Shown here piece after piece: positions 21,900 through 33,837 of a stretch of 64,000 nt of DNA. Location of the stretch: the NCBI GenBank assembly GCA_014155875.1, contig JACEFZ010027761.1, forward strand, positions 546,001-610,000, in the 5' to 3' direction. The notes under the pieces are model-generated. The model was given only the letters and a program-made list of their open reading frames with translations. It did no database searches and was not told the origin of the DNA. Numbering within the stretch: position 1 is the first letter of the stretch; each line of letters starts with the position of its first letter. Source of the stretch: Cepaea nemoralis. Taxonomy: Eukaryota > Mollusca > Gastropoda > Stylommatophora > Helicidae. The position numbers and the translations under genes were made by a program.

Positions 21900-21995
21900 G
21901 TCAGGAACGGGAACGGGAGCTTATATGACTACTTATATTAATTAAATGAGATGCTCCCCACCAGGGACTGGGCGAAGCTGGGCCGGGTCTGCTAG
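21535..21995 (+). repeat. (GACA)n and three copies of the Helitron 3' module
   Basis: A module 'cgggaacgggagcttatatg ... gcgatgccgggcagggt' occurs at about 21615-21705, 21770-21860 and 21903-21995, separated by (gaca)n. Only the last has the true CTAG terminus. Confidence 0.9.
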
Positions 21996-22499
21996 TTACT
22001 AATAATTAAAATAATATAGAAAAATCTTTCATTAAAATTATTTTGTACTTGAATTTCAGTTCTCCATTATATTTTTTTGAAAATTTACTTACTGTGTTTG
22101 CTCAATAATTTCCTATTGATTTCTTCCTAAAACCTATCATTCAAGTTTCTTTAGTGAACATTAAACTTTTTGAATATTACAAATAATGTATATGGTAGAG
22201 GGGGGGGGGGGGGGGCATAAGAATTCTAGAAAGGCTTAGGTGGGGCATAGCACAAAAAAGATTGGGAAACTCTGGTTTAGAGCGTCATGTATTATTGATT
22301 ATTGTACATATTCCACGCGTTTATAATGCAAATATTGTTTCTGTTGTTGTTCAAGATGAACTTCATAAGTAATGTATGAATGAGATAATGTATGAGAGCA
22401 GAGACATAAAAAGGGTACAATGTCAGACGGGTCTGCGAGCCCAATTTTCACCCTTTTGAAAGAAAGTTAATTCGGTCGCTTCACGGCTATATTTTACGT

Positions 22500-25400
22500 T
22501 AAGTGTGGATTAGGACAAGAGACAACATACACTCGGGGTAAGATCAAGTGTGGATTAGGACAAGAGACAACATACACTTTGGGTAAGATCAAGTGTGGAT
22601 TAGGACAAGAGACAATAATACACTTGGGGCAAGATCAAGTGTGGATTAGGACAAGAGACAATAATACACTTGGGGCAAGATCAAGTGTGGATTAGGACAA
22701 GAGACAATAATACACTTGGGGTAAGATCAAGTGTGGATTAGGACAAGTGACAACATACACTCGGAGTAAGATCAAGTGTGGATAAGGACAAGAGACAACA
22801 TACACTTTGGGTAAGATCAAGTGTGGATTAGGACAAGAGACAATAATACACTTGGGGTAAGATCAAGTGTGGATTAGGACAAGAGGCAATAATACACTTG
22901 GGGTAAGATCAAGTGTGGATTAGGACAAGAGACAATAATACACTTGGGGCAAGATCAAGTGTGGATTAGGACAAGAGACAATAATACACTTGGGGCAAGA
23001 TCAAGTGTGGATTAGGACAAGAGACAATAATACACTTGGGGTAAGATCAAGTGTGGATTAGGACAAGTGACAACATACACTCGGGGTAAGATCAAGTGTG
23101 GATTAGGACAAGAGACAACATACACTTTGGGTAAGATCAAGTGTGGATTAGGACAAGAGACAATAATACACTTTGGGTAAGATCAAGTGTGGATTAGGAC
23201 AAGAGACAATAATACACTTTGGGTAAGATCAAGTGTGGATTAGGACAAGAGGCAATAATACACTTTGGGTAAGATCAAGTGTGGATTAGGACAAGAGACA
23301 ATAATACACTTGGGGCAAGATCAAGTGTGGATTAGGACAAGAGACAATAATACACTTTGGGTAAGATCAAGTGTGGATTAGGACAAGAGACAATAATACA
23401 CTTGGGGTAAGATCAAGTGTGGATTAGGACAAGTGACAACATACACTTGGGGTAAGATCAAGTGTGGATTAGGACAAGTGACAACATACACTCGGGGTAT
23501 GATCAAGTGTGGATTAGGACAAGAGACAATAATACACTTGGGGCAAGATCAAGTGTGGATTAGGACAAGAGAAAATAATACACTTGGGGCAAGATCAAGT
23601 GTGGATTAGGACAGGAGACAATAATACACTTGGGGTAAGATCAAGTGTGGATTAGGAAAGGTGACAACATACACTTGTGGTAAGATCAAGTGTGGATTAG
23701 GACAAGAGACAATAATAAACTTTGGGTAAGATCAAGTGTGGATTAGGACAAGAGACAACATAAACTTGGGGTAAGATCAAGTGTGGAGTAGGACAAGAGA
23801 CAACATACATTTGGTGCAAGATCAAGTGTCGATTAGGACAAGAGACAATAATACACTTGGGGTAAGATCAAGTGTGGATTAGGACAAGAGACAATAATAC
23901 ACTTGGGGTAAGATCAAGTGTGGATTAGGACAAGAGACAATAATACACTTGGGGTAAGATCAAGTGGGGATTAGGACAAGAGACAATAATACACTTGGGG
24001 CAAGATCAAGTGTGGATTAGGACAAGAGACAATAATACACTTGGGGTAAGATCAAGTGGGGATTAGGACAAGAGACAATAATACACTTGGGGCAAGATCA
24101 AGTGGGGATTAGGACAAGAGACAATAATACACTTGGGGTAAGATCAAGTGTGGATTAGGACAAGAGACAATAATACACTTAGGGTAAGATCAAGTGTGGA
24201 TTAGGACAAGAGGCAATAATACACTTGGGGCAAGATCAAGTGTGGATTAGGACAAGAGACAATAATACACTTGGGGTAAGATCAAGTGTGGATTAGGACA
24301 AGAGACAATAACACACTTGGGGCAAGATCAAGTGTGGATTGGAACAAGAGACAATAATACACTTGGGGCAAGATCAAGTGTGGATTGGGACAAGAGACAA
24401 TAATACACTTGGGGCAAGATCAAGTGGGGATTAGGACAAGAGACAATAATACACTTGGGGTAAGATCAAGTGTGGATTAGGACAAGAGACAATAATACAC
24501 TTGGGGCAAGATCAAGTGTGGATTAGGACAAGAGAAAATAATACACTTGGGGCAAGATCAAGTGTGGATTAGGACAGGAGACAATAATACACTTGGGGTA
24601 AGATCAAGTGTGGATTAGGAAAGGTGACAACATACACTTGTGGTAAGATCAAGTGTGGATTAGGACAAGAGACAATAATAAACTTTGGGTAAGATCAAGT
24701 GTGGATTAGGACAAGAGACAACATAAACTTGGGGTAAGATCAAGTGTGGAGTAGGACAAGTGACAACATACATTTGGTGCAAGATCAAGTGTCGATTAGG
24801 ACAAGAGACAATAATACACTTGGGGTAAGATCAAGTGTGGATTAGGACAAGAGACAATAATACACTTGGTAAGATCAGTGGGATTAGGACAGAGACATAA
24901 TACTTGGGGTAAGATCAAGTGGGATTAGGACAAGAGACAATAATACACTTGGGGCAAGATCAAGAGACAATAATACACTTGGGGTAAGATCAAGTGTGGA
25001 TTAGGACAAGAGACAACATACATTTGGTGCAAGATCAAGTGTCGATTAGGACAAGAGACAATAATACACTTGGGGTAAGATCAAGTGTGGATTAGGACAA
25101 GAGACAATAATACACTTGGGGTAAGATCAAGTGTGGATTAGGACAAGAGACAATAATACACTTGGGGTAAGATCAAGTGTGGATTAGGACAAGAGACAAT
25201 AATACACTTGGGGTAAGATCAAGTGTGGATTAGGACAAGAGACAATAATACACTTGGGGTAAGATCAAGTGTGGATTAGGACAAGAGACAATAATACACT
25301 TGGGGTAAGATCAAGTGTGGATTAGGACAAGAGACAACATACATTTGGTGCAAGATCAAGTGACGATTAGGACAAGAGACAATAATACACTTGGGGTAAG

Positions 25401-26130
25401 ATCAAGTGTGGATTAGGACAAGAGACAATAATACACTTGGGGTAAGATCAAGTGTGGATTAGGACAAGAGACAATAATACACTTGGGGTAAGATCAAGTG
25501 TGGATTAGGACAAGAGACAATAATACACTTGGGGTAAGATCAAGTGTGGATTAGGACAAGAGGCAATAATACACTTGGGGCGAGATCAAGTGTGGATTAG
25601 GACAAGAGACAATAATACACTTGGGGTAAGATCAAGTGTGGATTAGGACAAGAGACAATAAACACACTTGGGGCAAGATCAAGTGTGGATTGGGACAAGA
25701 GACAATAATACACTTGGGGCAAGATCAAGTGTGGATTAGGACAAGAGACATCATACACTTGGGGCAAGATCAAGTGTGGATTAGGACAAGAGGCAATAAT
25801 ACACTTGGGGCAAGATCAAGTGTGGATTAGGACAAGAGACATCATACACTTGGGGCAAGATCAAGTGTGGATTAGGACAAGAGACATCATACACTTGGGG
25901 CAAGATCAAGTGTGGATTAGGACAAGAGACATCATACACTTGGGGCAAGATCAAGTGTGGATTAGGACAAGAGACATCATACACTTGGTGCAAGATCAAG
26001 TGTGGATTAGGACAAGAGACAATAATACACTTGGGGTAAGATCAAGTGTGGATTAGGACAAGAGACATCATACACTTGGGGCAAGATCAAGTATGGATTA
26101 GGACAAGAGACAACATACACGTGGGGAAAG
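22500..26130. repeat. 46-bp satellite array, about 79 units
   Basis: Consensus parts: 'aagatcaagtgtggattagg', 'acaagagacaataatacact', 'tggggt'. Variants carry 'caacatacactcgg' or 'catcatacact'. A distinctive run of variant units near 23571 recurs near 24534, a 963-bp offset. The section 24865-24965 has deletions. Confidence 0.97.
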
Positions 26131-27959
26131 ATTAGTGACATAAACGAGGATAGAACGTTCCTTGTGATCCTAGGGTTGTGGATCTGGTACCTAGTCTTCT
26201 CAGAAAAGGCCGAACCATCTGAGTTCGAACACGCATGCTACCAACATTAGAGATCCATCATCTGAGGTCGGGCGCGCAAACTGCCCACATCAGAGATCCA
26301 TCAGTATTTGCACATCTTAATATTTCTTTTCCATAACCAAATACGAAACTTAAAAAAAACAAAAAAAACAAACAAACCCACCCCACCCACAGCGCAGACA
26401 CATAATTTCCCACGCCAGTCGGCAGGGCGTGTGATGGTGATGATAATGCTGGTCCACTGGAGAATATTTAAATCACGTACACGTGTGTATGTCAGAGTCA
26501 AGGGAAAACTACCACATACGTTCCCCAGAGAATCAGTTTATGGGCAACCACAAAGCCGGATTTAGGACGATGTGACCGTTTACAAAAACCTAGAAAACGT
26601 CATAATCTTGACTCCCAAAGACCTGACACGTGATTAGGTATTTCTGTTATATGGTCACCCGGGCAACGATTATACGGCAAAGAGAACATTCTTGTGTTGC
26701 CAGCATGATCTGCCATTTAATGATTGTCAGCAAAACTCTGAGTCATTGTGTGCATTGCTTCAGTAACACACTGCTCGGGGATCCAAACCCAAGTAGTGAT
26801 GGGAATATTCTTCCGACCAGTAAGACTGATGGTTATTAACCAGAACTTGATTGCAACAACAATCCAGACAGAGACGAGCTGGCTCGGATTTCAGTCTAAG
26901 AATGGGATTGTGGATTCCGAGTACATTCAACATATGGGGCTCTGGTAATATAGCTTGCTTCTTGAGCTCAGGGCACACCCCTAAGACACACTCTTCAAGG
27001 CTGTTCAAAATGTGCCAAACTGTAAATGGAATTGTGGACTGCAGGAGCGACTCTATGAGCCAAATTGTAAGAGGCAGAAGAAGACTTTAGGTGCACATTT
27101 CTAATTTATTATCCTTGCCGAATTAGACGTACAGCAAACATCTATTACGGAAGAAGAAGAAGAAGAAGAAGAAGAAGAAGAAGAAGAAGAAGAAGAAGAA
27201 GAAGAAGGTGGTTTCAAATAGGGAATTGCGACCACGAATGAAACTGCTCGCCTTCACGTCGCCATATAACCTAGTATATGCAAAATCCTATTTCTGCCCA
27301 CGCTGACCTGACCAACCAACATGAGATAACCTTTTAGCTGCAAGCAAATGCTGGCTTCTTGCGCTTAATCACGTGACTCTTTATAATCAGATCCACAATT
27401 TACCACTGGCATCTTAATTTTCCATCCGTTTCTCCGACATTTCCAGATTTAAATTCAATTGCCTGGGACATTTAAGATTTTCTGATCACCACGGAATATG
27501 CTCATGGTTTCCTGAGTGTGCCGCAGACTCGACAAAGTCCATTAGCCAGTGCTGGGTCACTTGCCCTGGTCATTTGTTATCGGTGCCGTGAAACCTTGCG
27601 GTTTCGTTGGGATAGCGTATGTAAATTAGCCAAATAAGCAAACACTTTCGACTGACACGTATCTGAGAGAAAAGAATTCTAACATAGGGACTGAAATGTT
27701 AGCGGCATGCTCTGTTACAGGACGCGGCAATTAACCCCAGCATTTGTTGTGTGTCTTTTATTTATTAGGCAATTTTAACGCTCCGTGGCAGTTTTCTTTT
27801 CGGTGGGGCTTAATGCGCTTGAACTTCCTGTAAGCTGATAGCCGGATACGAGAATTGTTTCCTACACGGGTCACTTTGACTTGAACATTGTCTTCCCGGA
27901 CAGCGATGGTCAGCTGCTGAAGGTAAACTGGCCTAGACAATCAACATCAGGTACTTTAT
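26131..27959. other. Unassigned intronic stretch with (GAA)n
   Basis: (gaa)n lies at 27149-27206. 'cagagatccatca' is repeated near 26250 and 26290. A tRNA-like 'gagttcgaacacg' is near 26221. Frames at 26760-27090 and 27758-27940 are not recognised. Confidence 0.45.
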
Positions 27960-28090
27960 CCTGGCGCTTGATGGATCCAGCCGCAGCTGGGGCCACCCGT
28001 GTGGTGACTCTTCTCTGCTTGTTGGAGATGGGGACGGAGCATGTATTGGAATGTCCCGAGTTCTTGACTCGACTCAGCTCAACTCGGCAC
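27960..28090 (+). pseudogene. RNH-LINE 3' end
   Basis: 'GATRVVTLLCLLEMGTEHVL' and 'ECPEF' match the C-terminal 'EH(V/L)(W)ECPE' of RNH-LINEs, then a (ctcaa)-type tail. Confidence 0.65.
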
Positions 28091-28268
28091 ATGGTGGGTC
28101 ATATGGTCAGTGTCACGCCGGCCGCTTCTACTTCCCAAGACAAATCCTGGTACCAATTTAGCGTTAGAGCCGAGATGAAGTTTCCAAATTTGCCTGGGTA
28201 AGGATTCGAACCAATGATTACTGGACCGGCAGGCCAGAGTCTAGCCACTACGCCACTTCGTCTCCCGA
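28090..28268 (-). mobile_element. SINE-F copy
   Basis: 'gtcagtgtcacgccggccgc', 'cttcccaagacaaatcctgg' and tRNA-like head (reverse of 'aggattcgaaccaatgat', 'ctacgccacttcgtctccc'). Confidence 0.8.
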
Positions 28269-28964
28269 CAATTGACAAGAACATCACCAATAAAAATAAA
28301 TTTGAAATAAATGGTTTATTTCAAAATCGTTTAAGCCGAGAGGATAAAATACACACACCATGGATTCCTCTCAATAATTATGTCAAGCGTCTCTCATGGG
28401 CTATCTCATCGATATTGCAATTTCCATTCCACTCAATTCTTGCTGTCTGGCTGTTCAAGTGCTGAGGAAGAGAAAAATACTCCAGTGTGTCATTCAACCT
28501 CCTGATCTCTGGCTTGCGGTTTGGACGTCAGGGCTTCTCAAACAAAGGCGATAACAGGAATATAAATGCACACGCTGAGCTTCGTATAAATGCCTCGGGT
28601 GGTGGCACTTGTAAAGACAATATATAAGCGAATTTGCAAGTATTGAGTGGCGGTTATAGGAGTAGAAGAAAGAAGTATAAATTAGAGGATACACTTCTAT
28701 TAGAGCCAATCGTTACTTCTTTCTGCCACTTCTATTGGCCCCAATGTGTGTTCTCTAATCTCTACTTTAGATAAGACTTTAGAAAACACACACACACACA
28801 CTCACATATACTTCAACTATAAATCAAAACTCAAAGAGACAGAAAAACCCAGCGCCACAGATAAAAACATCCCACTTCCTTTAAGGATCTTATTGATTAA
28901 TTAAACCGTCAGGATATTCTTCTTTTTTTTTTCTCTAGCACTTCAAAACAGGTTGAAAAGACAA
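28269..28964. other. Unassigned intronic stretch
   Basis: Short (ca)n near 28786-28802. Nothing else recognised. Confidence 0.4.
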
Positions 28965-29188
28965 CACGATCGACATCATTGCACCGGGTTTTATCCCACT
29001 ATGGCTCGGTATCTTTCTGCCGGGCGAGCTGCCGAAAGCGTCACACAAAGCACGAACTCCGTAGCCCCAGCGACAACCCCCAGGAGTCTCCGAGAAAATT
29101 GTACATGTGAACCGAACGACGGGATCGATCCCACAACCATCGTATTGCCAGACAGGCAACATTACCACGTGGCCACGGAGACCAGGGG
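28965..29188 (-). mobile_element. SINE-C copy
   Basis: 'attgcaccgggttttatccc', 'agcacgaactccgtagcccc', head 'ccacgtggccacggagacc' at right. Confidence 0.85.
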
Positions 29189-29209
29189 TAGTGAACGACA
29201 TGGACTACT

Positions 29210-29275
29210 GGGGATCGTCGCTGGAGCTACCGAGTTCGTGCCTTGTGTGGCACTTTCGGTCCTGCGGGAAAATAT
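29210..29275 (+). mobile_element. SINE-C fragment next to the loop C/TM1 exon
   Basis: 'gatcgtcgctggagctaccg' and 'gtgtggcactttcgg', a truncated plus-strand copy 43 bp past the splice donor of the exon at 29318. Confidence 0.65.
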
Positions 29276-29317
29276 AGTGAATAATTACCACGGAGTAACG
29301 CTTCAAATAAAACTTAC

Positions 29318-29505
29318 CGATGGTAACTCGTTCCTGCGACTCGGGAGGCATGAGGTATGTGATGGGAACCAGGAACCCCAGGAGGAGAGCTGGCAGCACG
29401 AAGAGGTGGACGTAGTACTCTGGGTTCCTCTTCAGCACCAGGTCCAGCTGCATGTGGGGGTATGGCTCCGGGCAGCATGCGTGCTTGATCACGTTGATGG
29501 TCACC
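29318..29505 (-). CDS. nAChR subunit exon: loop C with vicinal cysteines and TM1
   Basis: The exon is 188 bp, acceptor cgacattgcag, donor gtaagt; one base completes the Lys codon, 62 codons, one base left over. 'KHACCPEPYPHM' is loop C: the Cys-Cys pair defines alpha-type subunits and the following Tyr (Tyr198 position) is kept, but the Tyr190 position (two residues before the Cys pair) is His. 'LVLKRNPEYYVHLFVLPALL' runs into TM1, whose conserved Pro is present. 'PPESQERVTI' is the M1-M2 linker with Glu at -1', which predicts a cation pore. A truncated plus-strand SINE-C copy (29210-29275) lies just past the donor. Confidence 0.96.
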
Positions 29506-29564
29506 CTGCAATGTCGGCGCAGTTTTGTCACATATACTGTACACACATTCTGCTATATAAGCGC

Positions 29565-30715
29565 GCGCGCACACACACACACACACACGCACACTCACAT
29601 ATACTCACCGTACAAACATAAACATAAAGCATATACCATGGAAACATAAAGATGCAAACATAAACATATAAAATATATAACATACAGATACATACCATAC
29701 AGTGGCGTGCATACAAATACATACCATACAAACATATGCAACAAACACATAACATACACGCGTATACCATAATACAAATTACACCAAGCAAATATATACC
29801 ATGCATATATATACCACGCAAACATATATCATGCAAATTTATACTACACAAATATATACCATTAGGAATATATAGGATACAAACATATAATAATACAAAC
29901 ATACATTAACATAGACTCTACTATTTTTTTTTTAAATGTTGCATATCCCTTACAGGACGTTGCAGTCAACACCAGCATCTTTCAGCTGCTGTTGATGTAC
30001 TAGGAAAGATTACGCTCAGTGGTTTGTCATTGCTTTCTAAGCGACCGGCTGACATACCCCCGTAAGTAATCAATATACCATACACCCTACAAAAATATAC
30101 CGTATAAAGATATCCCATACAAAGATATATCCTATAAACATATATCCTAAAACATGTCCCATACAAATATATATCCTACAAGCATATATCCTAAAACATA
30201 TACCATACAAACATATATCCTAAAAAACATATATTCTAAAACATATCCAATACAAATATATATACTAAAAATATATATATCCTAAAACATATCCCATACA
30301 AACTTATACCCTACAAACATATATCCTACAAACATATATTCTAAAACATATCCAATACAAATATATATACTAAAAATTATATATCCTAAAACATATCCCA
30401 TACAAACTTATACCCTACAAACATATATCCTAATCCATATCCCATACAAACATATATCCTAAAACATATCCCATATAAACATATACCCTATAAATGTATA
30501 TCCTAAACATATCCCATGCAAACATATAACTTACAAACATATAATATCCTGAACATACACCATACCAACATACATCCTACAAACATATATCTTAAAATAT
30601 ATCCCATACAAACATATATCTTACGAACATATATCCTAAAACATACCCTAGACAAATATATATCCTACAAAAATATATATCCTAAAACATATACCAACAA
30701 ACATTACTTGGTCAT
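29565..30715. repeat. AT-rich degenerate tandem array (acatatatcctaaa type)
   Basis: Starts with (ca)n at about 29570-29590, then many short units such as 'ccatacaaacatat' and 'cctaaaacatatcccataca'. It is interrupted by SINE-D at 29938-30065. Confidence 0.85.
29938..30065 (-). mobile_element. SINE-D, truncated copy
   Basis: 'gcatatcccttacaggacgt' and 'gctttctaagcgaccggctg'; tail (A run) at left, head missing. Confidence 0.8.
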
Positions 30716-30802
30716 TGCCCGGGCTTCCGCGCATATAGTTGTGTTCAATATACATAACATTTGCCTATTATCAATTTTAATGCGTTGTTAATCTTTCTAA
30801 GA

Positions 30803-31045
30803 TTCGCCGGTCTCCGTGGCAATATCGTTGCGAACGCGATTCGTAATGCCGCTTACCCGCGTTCGAAACACAGCGTTGACCCATTTGGCAGCAGACCTTG
30901 TCGTGCTGGTTTTAACGTGTTGGAATGGGATCCGGTCCTTCAGAAAGCAATGGCAAACTACTGAACGTAAAAACAAACTTGCGAAGACATCAACAACGGC
31001 AGTAAAATACTAGTGTTGACTGCACCGTCCTGTAAAGGATATACA
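30803..31045 (+). mobile_element. SINE-D copy, well preserved
   Basis: Head 'ggtctccgtggcaatatcgt', B box 'gcgttcgaaacacagcg', body 'cagaaagcaatggcaaacta', end 'tcctgtaaaggatatacaac'. Confidence 0.9.
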
Positions 31046-31410
31046 ACTTTAAAAAAAACATCTTTATAAAATGTAACTGTCCAGGCGTATGCGCCATATA
31101 GAAGTGTTAAATAAACATAACATTTAACAATTAATATCTTTGTTTCAGTGGTGACCTGGACATTCAGGTCAACTCAATTTTAATGCGTTACTAATCTCTG
31201 TAGATGTTAACACTGATTTCATGCTGTTGAAACATTTTCACGATTAGTAACAGCTACAGAAGAACATCTGGGAGTTTGAAATACAATTTTATAGCTAACT
31301 TCATAGAATATCGTGGATAAAGAAGATAGAAAATACAGACATTCGACCAGATCTGAATATCTCAGAACTGGGGCTCATGAACAATACTATGTCACAGAAA
31401 CCGAAATATA
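31046..31410. other. Unassigned intronic stretch
   Basis: Nothing recognised. Confidence 0.4.
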
Positions 31411-31561
31411 GGGTGTATTTTTAATGACAGTGGGGTTTTTGAAAATATTGCCGTTTCAAGTTTTGTATTCACCCTCTGTGGAGTTCATGCAACATGAAAG
31501 GTAAATACAAAACTTGGAACAGCAATGTTTTCAAATACCCCACAATCATTAAAAATACACC
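31411..31561. mobile_element. Mariner-type MITE, copy 2
   Basis: 151-bp foldback with near-perfect ends gggtgtatttttaatgac and cattaaaaatacacc, preceded by TA. The arms cover most of the element; centre 'ttcatgcaacatgaaagg'. Confidence 0.9.
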
Positions 31562-31744
31562 ATGTACGTCAGCCACGTTAAACGTTACATTGGTTTGGTC
31601 AGAACTGTGGTGGAAGGCACGTTCCTGAAAGAAGCGGTTGGAGTCGAATAGCACAACGTAGGACACGGGGCACTACGGAAACCGTTGACATAACAGTGCA
31701 TGGAAGGTCACAACATTAGTGAATTTAAACAAACACACCATAAA

Positions 31745-32168
31745 CAATATCATCATCATAATGTGCCATGGCGGTAAGCGTTTGCTGTCATTTTTTGCCA
31801 TCTCGCGCTATCACCAGAGTAGTGGATCAACTCAGTGTTCTGGTCTCAACCATGCCGTGTGTCCAAGCCATCCAGGTATTTACTTCTCCGCCTTCCCCTT
31901 GTTCTCTTCCCCTCAATCTTGCAGGTTGTCACCAAGTTCTCCAATTTATTTCTTCTCAAAACATGGCCAAAAATTAAATTGTGACTGTCTACTTCTAATT
32001 TCTCGAATCAATTTACGATTCTCAATTGTTTCTTGTAGGACTTGGTCGTTAGTTTTTCTGTCTGTCCATGTTATTCTTTGTATTCTCCCCAGAAACCACA
32101 TAAACAATATTCTAGACGATTTCTTGCCTAGCACATTTCGCTGCATCATGTCAGACGCATACTGCATA
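31745..32168 (-). pseudogene. LINE-F1 3' part
   Basis: (atc)n tail at left, then antisense of '...TGKIEG.R..GR' and RT C-terminus; minus frame 32167-31946 has 'RIQRITWTDRKTNDQVLQET' and 'IENRKLIREIRSRQSQF'. Confidence 0.85.
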
Positions 32169-32574
32169 GTTATATATATATACTAAATACATACTGATAT
32201 TGTACGCGGGTTGAGAACGTTATCCCCGCGAAAGTCTAAGATTTATCAGGAAGTCCTTCTGTTTACATAGCAAAGGCTGGAATCGAGTAATCGATAGTGC
32301 TTTGATATATTTGAGTAATTGCTTATTGCTCCTCAAATTGGAAGGTATGGAGAACCATGTAAACCCGCCGTGATGACAGCGTCGTTCTGCAAATCACCTG
32401 CTTCATAATGGTCATATAGCACACAGTGGGCTCCTCGCCTGCGATGCATTTCTTTGGATAAACTATCGGAGAAAACTGAAGAACCCAAACCCACAAACAT
32501 CTTCGTGTAACGTCTATCACACACTGACGCCAACAATAATGCAATGCAGCATTTATTAAGAGGGCATCGCTTAC
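32169..32574. other. Unassigned sequence downstream of the loop B exon
   Basis: Minus frames 32544-32323 and 32584-32333 are open but unrecognised and lie past a good splice donor. Confidence 0.4.
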
Positions 32575-32711
32575 TTGTGGTCAACCAGTGCCCAGTTGGT
32601 GTTGGTCATGTAGTCTGACACATCAAAGGCCGTCTCTGGAGATCCCCCGAAGTAAGTGATGTTGATCAGATCCCCGTGGTAGACATAGCTTGCAAACCTG
32701 ACCGTACATTT
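32575..32711 (-). CDS. nAChR subunit exon: second Cys of the Cys-loop, loop B and beta8-beta9
   Basis: The exon is 137 bp, acceptor ctcttgcag-equivalent 'gtcttgcag', donor gtaagc, phase 0 in and phase 2 out. It opens with 'KCTVRFASYVYHGDL', aligning to the usual 'KC.MKFGSWTYDG'. The loop B tryptophan (W149 position) is Tyr here, a notable loss in the agonist aromatic box. Then come 'INITYF' with a sequon (NIT), 'FDVSDYMTNTNW' and 'LVD', matching the 'D...Y..N.EW.L' strand. The reading continues into the loop C exon at 29505. The phase agreement and retained framework residues argue against a pseudogene. Confidence 0.95.
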
Positions 32712-32819
32712 CTGCAAGACAGAGAAATACGCTTTCAATAAACAAATTCTGACTATGGAATAGCAGCAAGTACATGACGTCAGCAAGGTGTCAATGTATC
32801 AGTTGTATCTTTTACCTGG

Positions 32820-32945
32820 GCAGCCGTGGTCTATATGTTAGGCTGGCTTCAGCCTCAGAAGGTACCTGGTTCAATCCCGGCATAGAGCTGGGAAATTTCC
32901 CAAGAACCTTTGCTATTTAACGATATCACACGTACCTCTGATCTC
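32820..32945 (+). mobile_element. tRNA-like SINE
   Basis: 'gtggtctatatgttaggctg' (A-box-like) and 'ctggttcaatcccgg' (B box) with a short body 'gagctgggaaatttccc'. Confidence 0.55.
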
Positions 32946-32949
32946 CTGA

Positions 32950-33110
32950 TTATTGAGAGCTGAGTTGAGTTGAGTTAAGAACCGACATCACTGCACTCAG
33001 GACATTCCCATACGTGCTCCGTCCCCTTGTTCAACAGCCGGCGAAGAGTCACACTATTAATCGTTCCCACCGCTATCTGATTAAAAGTTCTCTTGGTCTT
33101 CCCTCTTAGT
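32950..33110 (-). pseudogene. RNH-LINE 3' end
   Basis: Minus frame gives 'INSVTLRRLLNKGTEHVWEC' and 'PECSDVGS' then stop, with a (aactc)n-like tail at left (gagttgagttgagtt). Confidence 0.75.
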
Positions 33111-33462
33111 TTTGATTAGTGAGATCGAATATCTAGCCTTCTCGGATGAGGGTAAAAAATATTGTAGTTGCATAGTGTAAATTATCGTCCCACAAACATG
33201 AAGGAAAATAGATTACAAAGAGTATGGCCTAATGCGCGAGGCATGATGAACACACATGTCGAGATCATAACAATGCGCCGTTTCACAATAACTAAGTAGC
33301 TTTATACTGTTATGTGCATTTTTATGCAGTTGCATTAGTGTTTGTTCGTTGTTTGTGTATTGACGAAGGCTTTAGCCGTGAGGTCAATTTGTCACTTGTG
33401 ATGCAATAGAATAACAACTTCATGTACCTGTTACATAACACCAAAAAGAAAAGAATGATCTA

Positions 33463-33837
33463 ATCAATCAGAAAGCCACCATTACCAGCTCATGGACAGA
33501 CCAGAACAAATCATTATTCTGGGTCTCTAAACGGGACACAATTGATTACGCAACCACATGTAGACACAATTCAAGATTGGCGAATCAGCCATGTGTACGT
33601 ATGTTTTGGCGCCGAGACAGTAGGTCATACACCTAGGTAAACCTTCTGGCCTGGAGAAACAACAGTGGAAGATACTCTTTGGGTAATTAAGTGAACTACA
33701 AAGACTGAAGTTCATAGAAGTGACAACATTGCAGTTATTGACAAAGTTAAAGCGAAGGAAAGAAGAAGAAGAAGAAGAAGAAGAAGAAGAAGAAGAAGAA
33801 GAAGAAGAAGAAGAAGAAGAAGAAGAAGAAGAAGAAG

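Larger units (their letters stand above)
19677..21995 (+). mobile_element. Non-autonomous Helitron inside the hAT element
   Basis: Begins TCTTCTTATATATAAAAGGC right after an A (19676) and ends in 'gggccgggtctgCTAG' followed by T (21996), i.e. TC...CTAG between A and T, as Helitrons do. A GC-rich hairpin-like sequence (actgggcgaagctgggccgg) precedes CTAG. No Rep/helicase frame. It holds a LINE end, a 1.2-kb CCT tract and (GACA)n. Confidence 0.82.
19495..22274 (+). mobile_element. Internally deleted hAT element hosting a Helitron
   Basis: Bounded by an 8-bp target duplication GTTTAGAG (19487-19494 and 22275-22282). Ends are CTGTGTTTCCCAACG at left and the complement of CAGAGTTTCCCAATC at right. 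Without the Helitron it is about 461 bp. A G tract at 22200-22216 sits inside the right end, like the autonomous hAT at 60552. It is a non-autonomous deletion derivative. Confidence 0.92.

Noticed and set aside
22500..26130. CRISPR-like array
   Set aside because: Continuous tandem units without unique spacers, in a eukaryotic intron.
32323..32584. Open minus frames after the loop B exon as exon read-through
   Set aside because: A strong donor (gtaagc) ends the exon and the phase to the next exon is perfect; the sequence past it is not family-like.
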